DNA of 6,318 nucleotides from Salinibacterium sp. (GCA_004297555.1 SCSV01000156.1:1-6318); one strand, 5' to 3'; shown: positions 1 through 6,156, counted from the first letter of the stretch. The notes: generated by a model not told the origin, from the sequence alone. Program-made: numbers and translations.

Positions 1-35
1 AGCCAGCGCGTCGCACCAAGAAGACCAGCGAATAA
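1..35 (+). CDS. yajC: C-terminal tail of a preprotein translocase subunit, probably YajC (partial, 5' end outside window)
   Basis: Reading from base 3, the frame gives P-A-R-R-T-K-K-T-S-E and then TAA at 33-35. A short, charged, lysine/arginine-rich C-terminus fits the cytoplasmic tail of YajC, the small single-span protein that accompanies SecD and SecF. The stop lies five bases before the secD GTG, so the two genes look cotranscribed. The assignment rests mainly on established gene order (yajC directly before secD in actinobacteria and many other bacteria), because only ten residues are visible. Another small upstream gene cannot be excluded. Confidence 0.6.
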   Translation, partial: PARRTKKTSE

Positions 36-40
36 TCCCG

Positions 41-1810
41 GTGGCGCGATCAACCCCGGCACGCAAGGCGTGGCGCTCGCTCACTTGGCTGGGCGTTATC
101 GCTGCGGGCCTCATCGGGCTCAACCTCGTCGGCGTTCTGTTCGCCGGTGGAACCTGGCTTCCCAAGCTCGCCCTCGACCTTCAGGGCGGCACTCAGATCA
201 TCCTCGCCCCCAAGCTTGAGAGCGGCGCTTCGGTCTCGGCCGAGCAGCTCGACCAAGCCGTGTCGATCATTCGCCAACGCATCGACGCGAGCGGTGTCTC
301 TGAGTCGGAGATCAACACGCAGGGCACTCAAAACATCGTGGTCTCGCTTCCCGGCACGCCCGACCGAGAGCAGATCGCGCGCATCGAGTCCTCGGCGAAG
401 CTCGAGTTTCGGCCGGTCATCTTTACCGATGTTGCCGCGAAGAGTTCGGCCAATTCGACCCCACCGGCGCCAAACCCCTCGCTCGCGACCACACCGACGG
501 TGCCGCCCACGAACGCGAGCGACCCGAACTGGATCAGCCCGGCACTTGCCGAGGAATACAAGAACTTCGACTGCTCAAGCCTCGACAGGGCCAAGACGAA
601 CGTAGCCCCGGCAAACAAGCCGCTCATCACGTGCGAGTCCGACGGTAAGGGCGGCTACGCGTTCAAGTACGCCCTCGGCCCGGTGGAGGTCTCCGGTGAG
701 ACGATCGCCGATGCCAGCAGCGGCACGATCTCCGACAGCCAGGGCAATAGCACCGGCCAATGGGGCGTATTCATCACCTTTAACGACAAGGGCACCAAGC
801 AGTTTGCGGATGTCACGCAGCGGCTTTTCGGGTTCGACCCCAACAAAGATCCGCGCAACCGGTTCGCGATCGTGCTCGACGGCAAAGTGATCTCGGCTCC
901 GACCACGAATGCGGTCATCAGCAACGGCAAGCCGCAGATCAGCGGCAATTTCACTCAACAGTCGGCCAAGACTCTCGCCGACCAGTTGAAGTTCGGCGCG
1001 CTGCCGATCGGTTTCGAAGTGCAGAGTCGCGACACGATTTCGGCCACCCTCGGGTCGTCCCAACTCTTCAGCGGACTGCTCGCCGGCTTCATCGGCCTCA
1101 TCCTCGTGGTCGTGTACTCGCTCGTGCAGTACCGCACCCTCGGCTTCGTGACGATCGCCTCACTCGTGGTTGCTGCCGGCATCACCTATCTCTTCGTCGA
1201 CTTCCTGTCGTGGCGGGAGGGTTACCGGCTCTCACTCGCCGGCGTCGCCGGTTTGATCGTGGCGATCGGTATTACCGCGGACTCTTTCATCGTCTACTTC
1301 GAGCGCATCCGCGACGAGTTGCGCGATGGCCGCGGCCTGCCTTCGGCCGTCGAGGCGGGCTGGAAGCGCGCCATCCGCACCATCCTCGCGTCCGATGCGG
1401 TCAACTTCTTGGCGGCGGGCATCCTGTTCGTCCTCGCAGTCGGCAACGTGCGCGGCTTCGCGCTTACGCTCGGCATCACGACCGTCGTCGACCTGGTCGT
1501 CGTCTCGCTCTTCACGCACCCCGTGCTGCAACTCCTGGCGCAAACGCGGTTCTTCGGCGAGGGGCATCCGCTGAGCGGCCTGGATTCGAAGGCGCTTGGA
1601 GCGGTGTACCGCGGTCGCGCCCAGTTCCGCGCACCCGTGGGCATCCCGGCCTCCAAGCAAGTCACGAGCGGTCGCGAGGCGGCCAAGCGGCAGACCATCG
1701 CCGAGCGCAAGGCGGCAGAAGCCGAAGCGGCTCTTATCGTGCAAGCGAAAGCGTCCAAGTCAGGCAAGTCAGGCAAGGGCAAGTCCGGCAGCAAAGGCAG
1801 GAAATCCTGA
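41..1810 (+). CDS. secD: Protein translocase subunit SecD
   Basis: SecD is one half of the proton-driven SecDF membrane motor that aids late stages of protein export through SecYEG. The 589-residue protein has an N-terminal membrane span (about 16-36) after a basic start. The family motif LALDLQGGT follows at about 43-51, then a large extracytoplasmic P1 region to about 335. Five more spans lie at about 343-362, 368-388, 398-418, 448-468 and 472-492. The conserved D414-S-F-I-V-Y-F-E-R-I-R segment, linked to proton transport in the family, is present, as is N455 in span five. P1 contains a proline/threonine/serine-rich stretch (about 134-164) and cysteines C178 and C198. The tail beyond about 505 is cytoplasmic, helical and basic, ending in K-S-G repeats. 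The GTG start gives the expected N-terminus. No good Shine-Dalgarno precedes it, so translation probably continues from the upstream gene five bases away. Confidence 0.97.
   Translation: MARSTPARKAWRSLTWLGVIAAGLIGLNLVGVLFAGGTWLPKLALDLQGGTQIILAPKLESGASVSAEQLDQAVSIIRQRIDASGVSESEINTQGTQNIVVSLPGTPDREQIARIESSAKLEFRPVIFTDVAAKSSANSTPPAPNPSLATTPTVPPTNASDPNWISPALAEEYKNFDCSSLDRAKTNVAPANKPLITCESDGKGGYAFKYALGPVEVSGETIADASSGTISDSQGNSTGQWGVFITFNDKGTKQFADVTQRLFGFDPNKDPRNRFAIVLDGKVISAPTTNAVISNGKPQISGNFTQQSAKTLADQLKFGALPIGFEVQSRDTISATLGSSQLFSGLLAGFIGLILVVVYSLVQYRTLGFVTIASLVVAAGITYLFVDFLSWREGYRLSLAGVAGLIVAIGITADSFIVYFERIRDELRDGRGLPSAVEAGWKRAIRTILASDAVNFLAAGILFVLAVGNVRGFALTLGITTVVDLVVVSLFTHPVLQLLAQTRFFGEGHPLSGLDSKALGAVYRGRAQFRAPVGIPASKQVTSGREAAKRQTIAERKAAEAEAALIVQAKASKSGKSGKGKSGSKGRKS
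1757..1807 (+). repeat. Tandem 9-bp repeats encoding K-S-G units at the SecD C-terminus
   Basis: The unit AAGTCAGGC occurs twice in direct tandem (1757-1765 and 1766-1774). A six-base partial unit follows (1775-1780), then a variant, AAGTCCGGC (1781-1789). The remaining codons to 1807 continue a lysine/glycine/serine pattern. Translated, this is a low-complexity basic tail on the cytoplasmic end of SecD. Tandem in-frame repeats of this kind can expand or contract by slippage without breaking the frame. Confidence 0.8.
1799..1802 (+). promoter_or_regulatory. Ribosome binding site that fixes the secF start
   Basis: AGGA at 1799-1802 lies seven bases before ATG 1810. The secF frame stays open for 200 codons upstream of this ATG, but that stretch is secD in another frame. 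The ribosome binding site and the homologous N-terminus both support 1810 as the true start. Confidence 0.75.
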
Positions 1811-2799
1811 TGGCCAGTTTCTCGAATTTCGGAAATGACCTTTACACCGGCAAGCGCTCATTCGACATCGTCGGCCGGCGCAAGCTCTGGTTCACGATCG
1901 CGATCATCGCGATTGCGGCATCCATCGTCGTGCCCTTCGTGCGCGGCGGGTTCCAGTTCGGCATCGAGTTCCGCGGTGGCTCGGAGTTCCAGGTGTCGCA
2001 GCCGAAGAATCTCGACCAGAGCATCGCGGTCGACTCGGTCAAGTCGGTGGTGGGCAACGTGACACCGCGCGTGTCGATCGTCAACGGCGGCGACTCGATC
2101 CGAGTGCAAACCGACCAGCTCACATCCACCGAATCAGACAATATTCGGGATGCCCTTGCCGCCGGCTATCACGTCAGTGTCAAGAAGGTCACCTCGTCGT
2201 TCATCGGAGCAACCTGGGGCGCGGACATCACGCGGCAAGCGCTCACCGCTCTCGTGACGTTCATCATCCTCGCCGCGATCATCATGGCGCTCTACTTCCG
2301 CACCTGGAAAATGTCGATCGCGGCGCTCGTCGCTCTGCTGCACGACCTCGTCATCACCGCCGGGGTGTATGGAATTCTGGGCTTCGAGGTGACGCCAGCG
2401 GCGGTCATCGGCTTCCTCACGATCCTCGGCTACTCGCTCTACGACACCGTCGTGGTGTTCGACAAGATTCGCGAAAACACGAACGAGGGCAGCGGTCGCA
2501 CCTTTGCCGCGTCGGTGAACCTCGCCGTCAACCAGACCCTCGTGCGCTCGATCAACACCTCGGTGGTCGCGCTACTGCCGGTCGGCTCGATTCTGTTCAT
2601 CGGAGCGTACGTGCTCGGCGCGGGCACCCTGCGGGACATTTCGCTCGCACTATTCATCGGCATCCTCGCGGGCACCTATTCGACGATCTTCATCGCCGCC
2701 CCGTTGTATTCGACCCTGCGCCAGAACGAGACGATCGTGCAGCGCACGGACAAGAAGAAGGTGGGCGCGAGCGCCCGAGTGAGTGGAGCAGTGAGGTAG
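1810..2799 (+). CDS. secF: Protein translocase subunit SecF
   Basis: SecF pairs with SecD in the proton-driven membrane complex that promotes protein release from SecYEG. The 329-residue protein has span one at about 26-44, then the family motif F-G-I-E-F-R-G-G (50-57) and a small extracytoplasmic P4 domain to about 140. Five further spans follow at about 145-163, 168-190, 194-217, 251-270 and 275-299. The conserved G207-Y-S-L-Y-D-T-V-V-V-F-D-K-I-R-E-N segment, R246-S-I-N-T and the G-T-L-R-D-I-S segment near 272-278 are all intact. The motif carries glutamate (E53) where many bacterial SecF proteins have aspartate. The C-terminus is short and basic. ATG overlaps the last base of the secD stop (TGATG), which suggests translational coupling and equal output of the two subunits. 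Confidence 0.97.
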   Translation: MASFSNFGNDLYTGKRSFDIVGRRKLWFTIAIIAIAASIVVPFVRGGFQFGIEFRGGSEFQVSQPKNLDQSIAVDSVKSVVGNVTPRVSIVNGGDSIRVQTDQLTSTESDNIRDALAAGYHVSVKKVTSSFIGATWGADITRQALTALVTFIILAAIIMALYFRTWKMSIAALVALLHDLVITAGVYGILGFEVTPAAVIGFLTILGYSLYDTVVVFDKIRENTNEGSGRTFAASVNLAVNQTLVRSINTSVVALLPVGSILFIGAYVLGAGTLRDISLALFIGILAGTYSTIFIAAPLYSTLRQNETIVQRTDKKKVGASARVSGAVR

Positions 2800-2803
2800 C
2801 CCG

Positions 2804-3160
2804 ATGGCGTATCCAGACGATCCGATGCCCGACATCAGTGCCGCGGAGGCGATTGCGCTCGTTGAAGCAGGGACATTCTTGCTCGACGTGCGCGAACAGC
2901 ACGAGTGGGATGCCGGGCACGCGCCCGGTGCACACTGGTTGCCGCGCTCGACGCTCAAGGAGCGCCTTGATGAAGTGCCCCGTGATCGCACAGTGCTCGT
3001 GACCTGCTTGGTCGGCGGCCGCTCGTTTCGCGTGACCGACCTGCTCTTGCGTGAAGGCTTCGACGCGGTGAACCTCGTCGGCGGCATGGAGGCCTGGCAT
3101 GCAGCGGGTGGCCCGCTCGTCTCGGACGGGCCGGAGGCGCCTCGGCTCGAAGCGCCGTAA
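2804..3160 (+). CDS. Single-domain rhodanese-like sulfurtransferase
   Basis: The protein has 118 residues and one rhodanese domain. Visible hallmarks are the L27-D-V-R-E segment, the H39-A-P-G-A-H segment, and the active-site loop C68-L-V-G-G-R73-S, followed by N90-L-V-G-G-M-E-A-W98. The loop runs six residues from the catalytic cysteine to the arginine. In this family that length fits a persulfide-carrying sulfurtransferase (GlpE/PspE type) rather than a Cdc25-type phosphatase. No signal peptide or membrane span is visible, so it should be cytoplasmic. Its physiological sulfur donor and acceptor cannot be read from sequence. GAGG at 2793-2796, just before and touching the secF stop, sits seven bases ahead of ATG 2804. 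With only four bases between the genes, it belongs to the secDF transcript. An internal ATG at codon 8 is a weaker start candidate. Confidence 0.9.
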   Translation: MAYPDDPMPDISAAEAIALVEAGTFLLDVREQHEWDAGHAPGAHWLPRSTLKERLDEVPRDRTVLVTCLVGGRSFRVTDLLLREGFDAVNLVGGMEAWHAAGGPLVSDGPEAPRLEAP

Positions 3161-3168
3161 CCCCGCCG

Positions 3169-3174
3169 TAGTAT
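3169..3174 (+). promoter_or_regulatory. Possible -10 element of a rel-proximal promoter
   Basis: TAGTAT matches the actinobacterial TANNNT -10 consensus and stands out in a GC-rich gap. Transcription starting about seven bases downstream would begin near 3181, right at the ribosome binding site, giving a leader of only about 13 bases. No convincing -35 is visible. It could give rel expression independent of secDF, but a chance match is possible. Confidence 0.35.
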
Positions 3175-3180
3175 TGATGC

Positions 3181-3186
3181 GGGAGG
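3181..3186 (+). promoter_or_regulatory. Ribosome binding site that fixes the rel GTG start
   Basis: GGGAGG lies seven bases before GTG 3194. It is the strongest Shine-Dalgarno match in the window and supports the GTG start, which has no nearby competing ATG in frame. Confidence 0.8.
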
Positions 3187-3193
3187 TGCCCGC

Positions 3194-5449
3194 GTGAGTG
3201 AGACGACGCAGACTACGGGGTCGTTGCGCACGATCCTCCCGAGGCTGTTCTCGCGCGCGCAACCCGCTGGTGCCGTCGATCGGCTGCTGAAGACGCTGCG
3301 CGCCCATCATCCAAAGGCCGATATCGGCCTCGTCGAGCGTGCCTACGCCGCTGCGGATCGCGCCCACGCCGGCCAGGTGCGCAAGAGCGGCGAGCCGTAC
3401 ATCACGCATCCGGTTGCCGTTGCCCAGATTCTCGCGGACCTGGGAATCGGTGCGAAGACTCTCGCTGCCGCGCTGCTGCACGACACGGTCGAAGACACCG
3501 ACTACACACTCGACATGCTGCGCAAGGATTTCGGCGACGAAGTGGCGATGCTCGTCGATGGTGTGACCAAGCTCGACAAGCTCAAGTACGGCGACAGCGC
3601 CCAGGCCGAAACCGTTCGCAAGATGATCGTCGCGATGTCGAAGGACATCCGCGTGCTCGTGATCAAGCTCGCCGACCGTCTGCACAACGCGCGCACCTGG
3701 GGTTTCGTCGACGAGGCATCCGCCAAGCGCAAGGCGCAGGAGACGCTCGAGATCTATGCGCCGCTCGCGCACCGACTCGGTATTCAGGCGATCAAGCTCG
3801 AGCTCGAAGACCTCGCCTTCGCGGTGCTGCACCCCAAGCTCTATGTCGAGATCGAGAGCCTCGTCAAGCAGCGCACGCCGCAGCGCGAGGAGTTCGTGCA
3901 GCAAGTGATCGACGCGGTCAACGAAGACCTCAAGGCGTCGAAGATCAAGGGCATGGTTGCCGGCCGGCCGAAGCAGTACTACTCGATTTACCAGAAGATG
4001 ATCGTGCGCGGTCGCGAGTTCGACGAGATTTACGATCTGGTGGGCATCCGCGTGCTCGTGAATTCGGTGCGCGATTGCTACGCCGTGCTCGGGTCGATCC
4101 ACGCGCGCTGGAACCCGATTCCGGGCCGGTTCAAGGACTACATCGCGACCCCGAAGTTCAACCTCTACCAGTCGCTGCACACGACCGTGATCGGCCCGGA
4201 TGGCCGGCCGATCGAGATTCAGATCCGCACCGAGGAGATGCACCAGCGCGCCGAGTTCGGTGTCGCCGCGCACTGGAAGTACAAGGATCGCGTCAACGGC
4301 GGCAAGGGCGAAGAGGCCGCGTCGGGTCGCGACGACGCCGACATGGCCTGGCTCGCGCACATCACCGATTGGCAGTCTGAAACCGAAGACCCCAGCGAGT
4401 TCCTCGACTCGCTGCGGTTCGAGATCGGCGCGAAAGAGGTCTATGTCTTCACACCGCAAGGCAAGGTCATCGGCTTGCCCGCGGGCGCGACCCCGGTCGA
4501 CTTCGCCTACGCGGTGCACACCGAGGTCGGCCACCGCACGATGGGCGCCAAGGTCAACGGTCGCCTCGTGCCGCTAGAGAGCACCTTGAACAGTGGCGAT
4601 TCGGTCGAGGTCTTCACTTCCAAGAATCCGGATGCCGGCCCGAGCCAGGACTGGCTGAATTTCGTCGCGAGCACCCGGGCCCGCAACAAGATTCGTGCCT
4701 GGTTCACCAAGGAGCGCCGGGAAGAGGCGATCGAGCAGGGTAAGGATGCCATCGCCCGCGCCATGCGCAAACAGAACCTCCCGCTGCAGAAGCTCATGAG
4801 CCAGGACTCCTTCGCCGAGCTCGCGGCTCAGATGCGCTACGACGATGTCTCCGCACTCTACGCGGCTGTGGGGGAGGGGCACGTCTCCACCCACTCCGTG
4901 ATCGAGAAGGTGCTCGCCGCTCTGCACACCGAGGCCGACACCGACGATTCCGAGATCGAATTCGCACCGAAGGGTCGCAGCCGCGCCCTCAAGAACAGCG
5001 AATCCGGTGTGCTTGTGCGCGGTGCTCCCGACATTCTTGTGAAGCTCGCCAAGTGCTGCACTCCTGTGCCGGGCGACGACATCGTCGGTTTCGTCACCCG
5101 CGGCTCCGGGGTCTCCGTGCACCGCCGCGACTGCAACAACGTCAAGTCCCTGTTGCTCGAACCCGAGCGCATGATCGATGTCGAGTGGGCGGCGAGCACC
5201 AAGTCGGTGTTCCTGGTGCAGATCCAGGTCGAGGCACTCGACCGCTCCGGACTGCTGTCGGATGTCACGCGAGTACTCAGCGAGAACCACGTCAACATCC
5301 TCTCGGCGACGGTCTCAACCTCGAAGGAGCGCTTGGCGCTCAGCCGTTTCGTTTTCGAGATGGGCGACACCACCCACCTCGACCGCGTGCTCAACGCCGT
5401 GCGCCGCATCGACGCGGTGTATGACGTCTACAGGGTAAATTCCGGCTAG
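3194..5449 (+). CDS. rel: Bifunctional (p)ppGpp synthetase/hydrolase Rel
   Basis: Rel makes (p)ppGpp from ATP and GDP/GTP during starvation and hydrolyses it otherwise, controlling the stringent response. The 751 residues are the usual full length for the family. The N-terminal HD hydrolase (about 45-200) keeps H72, H96-D97, E100-D101, D161 and N165, so hydrolysis should be active. The synthetase domain (about 260-375) has D281, R312-F-K-D315, Y325 in the N-L-Y-Q-S-L-H segment, and E341 in I-E-I-Q-I-R-T. The RFKD form is the one known from bifunctional Rel enzymes, not the acidic form of monofunctional RelA. A TGS domain (about 414-475), a helical region, a zinc-finger-like domain with C621, C622, H643 and C647, and a C-terminal ACT domain (about 672-751) follow. 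It starts 33 bases after the rhodanese gene, so it may be read from the sec transcript, its own promoter, or both. Confidence 0.97.
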   Translation: MSETTQTTGSLRTILPRLFSRAQPAGAVDRLLKTLRAHHPKADIGLVERAYAAADRAHAGQVRKSGEPYITHPVAVAQILADLGIGAKTLAAALLHDTVEDTDYTLDMLRKDFGDEVAMLVDGVTKLDKLKYGDSAQAETVRKMIVAMSKDIRVLVIKLADRLHNARTWGFVDEASAKRKAQETLEIYAPLAHRLGIQAIKLELEDLAFAVLHPKLYVEIESLVKQRTPQREEFVQQVIDAVNEDLKASKIKGMVAGRPKQYYSIYQKMIVRGREFDEIYDLVGIRVLVNSVRDCYAVLGSIHARWNPIPGRFKDYIATPKFNLYQSLHTTVIGPDGRPIEIQIRTEEMHQRAEFGVAAHWKYKDRVNGGKGEEAASGRDDADMAWLAHITDWQSETEDPSEFLDSLRFEIGAKEVYVFTPQGKVIGLPAGATPVDFAYAVHTEVGHRTMGAKVNGRLVPLESTLNSGDSVEVFTSKNPDAGPSQDWLNFVASTRARNKIRAWFTKERREEAIEQGKDAIARAMRKQNLPLQKLMSQDSFAELAAQMRYDDVSALYAAVGEGHVSTHSVIEKVLAALHTEADTDDSEIEFAPKGRSRALKNSESGVLVRGAPDILVKLAKCCTPVPGDDIVGFVTRGSGVSVHRRDCNNVKSLLLEPERMIDVEWAASTKSVFLVQIQVEALDRSGLLSDVTRVLSENHVNILSATVSTSKERLALSRFVFEMGDTTHLDRVLNAVRRIDAVYDVYRVNSG

Positions 5450-5457
5450 GAATTTAC
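5435..5457 (+). terminator. Hairpin across the rel stop codon, possible terminator
   Basis: GTAAATTCC (5435-5443) and GGAATTTAC (5449-5457) are perfect reverse complements, 9 bp each, separated by a 5-base loop. The stop TAG spans the loop and the first base of the right arm. The position, at the end of rel and just before a convergent gene, fits a bidirectional terminator. However, the stem is AT-rich and no T-run follows on either strand, so a protein-binding dyad is an alternative. Confidence 0.45.
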
Positions 5458-5495
5458 GTGAGGTGGGCCCGCGCAGCGGACCTGTTGTACTCGGG

Positions 5496-6041
5496 CTAAG
5501 CCACGCACTCCCGCAAGAATCGCGCCGCCCGCCGCTTGTTCGGCAGATTGCGGCGGCGGTCCATGTCGTCGAGGCACTCGGTGAGCCCGAAACCGCCGAG
5601 GCGCATAAGGCCGGTGACCATGGTCACTTCGGGCTGGCTGAAGTCGGGCGTGAACCGAGCGAGGTCGACGGCGGTACGCAGCGGCGTGGTGACCTGCAAC
5701 CCGCCGAGCGTGACGGTTTCACTCGGGTCAAGCACGACCTCGCGTACGGTCATCCAGCTGATGCCGGGTGGGGTCACGCGTGCACCGACCACGACACAGA
5801 ACTGATGCACTGCGGGCGGCGTCTCGAGCGCGCCCCAGATCCAGGCGGCGCTGCGCTGCTCGGCGATGAGCCGGTCGCGCAGCCCGGTGGCGAGGGCGCG
5901 GGCACGATGCGCGGGCTGAGCGATCTCGTCGATCGGGCTGAAGCAGTCATCGACGCGGAACAGTTCCCCGTCGAGTCGCGCGGCGTGCAGTTCGGCGAGC
6001 GGCAGGTCATCGCCGGAAAGTACGGCGGGCAAGCGCGTCAT
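5496..6041 (-). CDS. AbiEi-like protein (type IV antitoxin family relative), solitary
   Basis: The 181-residue protein resembles a widespread actinobacterial family annotated as AbiEi-type antitoxins. Recognisable parts are R63-S-A-A-W-I-W-G, which matches the family's S-A-A-x-x-x-G signature, a beta-rich middle, and G114-L-Q-V-T-T-P-L-R-T-A-V-D-L-A-R129, which matches the conserved T-x-P-x-R-T-x-x-D-L-A-R core. The first 40 residues look like a shortened remnant of the N-terminal winged-helix region (A-R-L-D-G-E-L-F-R-V wing). The nuclease-like DUF559 domain often attached in relatives is absent. No AbiEii toxin gene adjoins it: rel converges on one side and a membrane protein gene diverges on the other. 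No Shine-Dalgarno precedes the ATG at 6041. The frame is intact and GC-rich like its neighbours. The family call is from recalled patterns, and its function as an antitoxin is unproven. Confidence 0.75.
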   Translation of the reverse strand: MTRLPAVLSGDDLPLAELHAARLDGELFRVDDCFSPIDEIAQPAHRARALATGLRDRLIAEQRSAAWIWGALETPPAVHQFCVVVGARVTPPGISWMTVREVVLDPSETVTLGGLQVTTPLRTAVDLARFTPDFSQPEVTMVTGLMRLGGFGLTECLDDMDRRRNLPNKRRAARFLRECVA

Positions 6042-6047
6042 TTGCCC

Positions 6048-6053
6048 AGTGTG
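6048..6053 (-). promoter_or_regulatory. Possible weak -10 of a leaderless transcript for the AbiEi-like gene
   Basis: Read on the minus strand, CACACT lies exactly six bases before the ATG at 6041. It keeps the two most important -10 positions (A at 2, T at 6) and has the spacing of a leaderless start. This would explain the lack of a ribosome binding site. The match is weak, and no -35 is clear. Confidence 0.25.
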
Positions 6054-6076
6054 GTCGCCTACGCACTGCGGCGACC
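6053..6076. promoter_or_regulatory. Inverted repeat in the divergent intergenic region, operator candidate
   Basis: GGTCGCC (6053-6059) and GGCGACC (6070-6076) are perfect reverse complements with a 10-base spacer, so the half-site centres are 17 bp apart, under two helical turns. The dyad begins 11 bases upstream of the AbiEi-like ATG and touches its candidate -10. That is a plausible operator position for either divergent gene. A chance dyad in GC-rich DNA is also possible. Confidence 0.35.
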
Positions 6077-6144
6077 CAAGAACAGCGAATCGGTGGACGA
6101 TTCCGCCCTGTGGAAACTGAAAGCTCAGTGGGTTTCGTGCCCGC

Positions 6145-6150
6145 TAGGGT
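6145..6150 (+). promoter_or_regulatory. -10 element of a probable leaderless promoter
   Basis: TAGGGT matches TANNNT and is followed by exactly six bases and then ATG 6157, so the expected transcription start is the A of the start codon. Leaderless mRNAs with this geometry are common in actinobacteria. No Shine-Dalgarno is present in the six-base spacer (GCCGCC), which is consistent. No clear -35 is visible. Confidence 0.55.
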
Positions 6151-6156
6151 GCCGCC

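Noticed and set aside
575..1063. 162-codon minus-strand open frame within secD
   Set aside because: It has no recognisable motif and lies fully opposite conserved secD sequence, so it is a codon-bias shadow.
1210..1809. 200-codon upstream extension of the secF reading frame
   Set aside because: It is arginine/proline-rich and lies inside the conserved membrane part of secD. The ribosome binding site and family N-terminus place the secF start at 1810.
3134..3156. GAGGCGCCTC palindrome and nearby GGCGC/GCGCC arms at the end of the rhodanese gene, as a terminator
   Set aside because: The stem is short, lies inside the coding sequence and has no T-run. Such words are common in DNA this GC-rich, and rel follows closely on the same strand.
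2690..4534. 614-codon open frame on the minus strand opposite rel and the rhodanese gene
   Set aside because: Composition is dominated by Arg, His, Asp, Glu, Val and Leu with no recognisable domain, as expected for the shadow of a GC-rich gene. The plus strand carries clear full-length Rel and rhodanese proteins.
4574..5290. 238-codon minus-strand open frame within the 3' half of rel
   Set aside because: It is a shadow of the TGS, zinc-finger and ACT coding regions, with His/Asp/Val/Gly-rich composition and no domain.
5458..5495. Bulged hairpin (AGGT, CCGC / GCGG, ACCT) in the convergent gap
   Set aside because: The stem has two 4-bp parts with a four-base bulge and no T-run, so it is weaker than the nearby perfect dyad and not distinguishable from chance.
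5231..5583. Thirteen-bp word GTCGAGGCACTCG shared by rel and the AbiEi-like gene
   Set aside because: Both copies lie in coding DNA and consist of very common codons for this genome. There is no flanking similarity.
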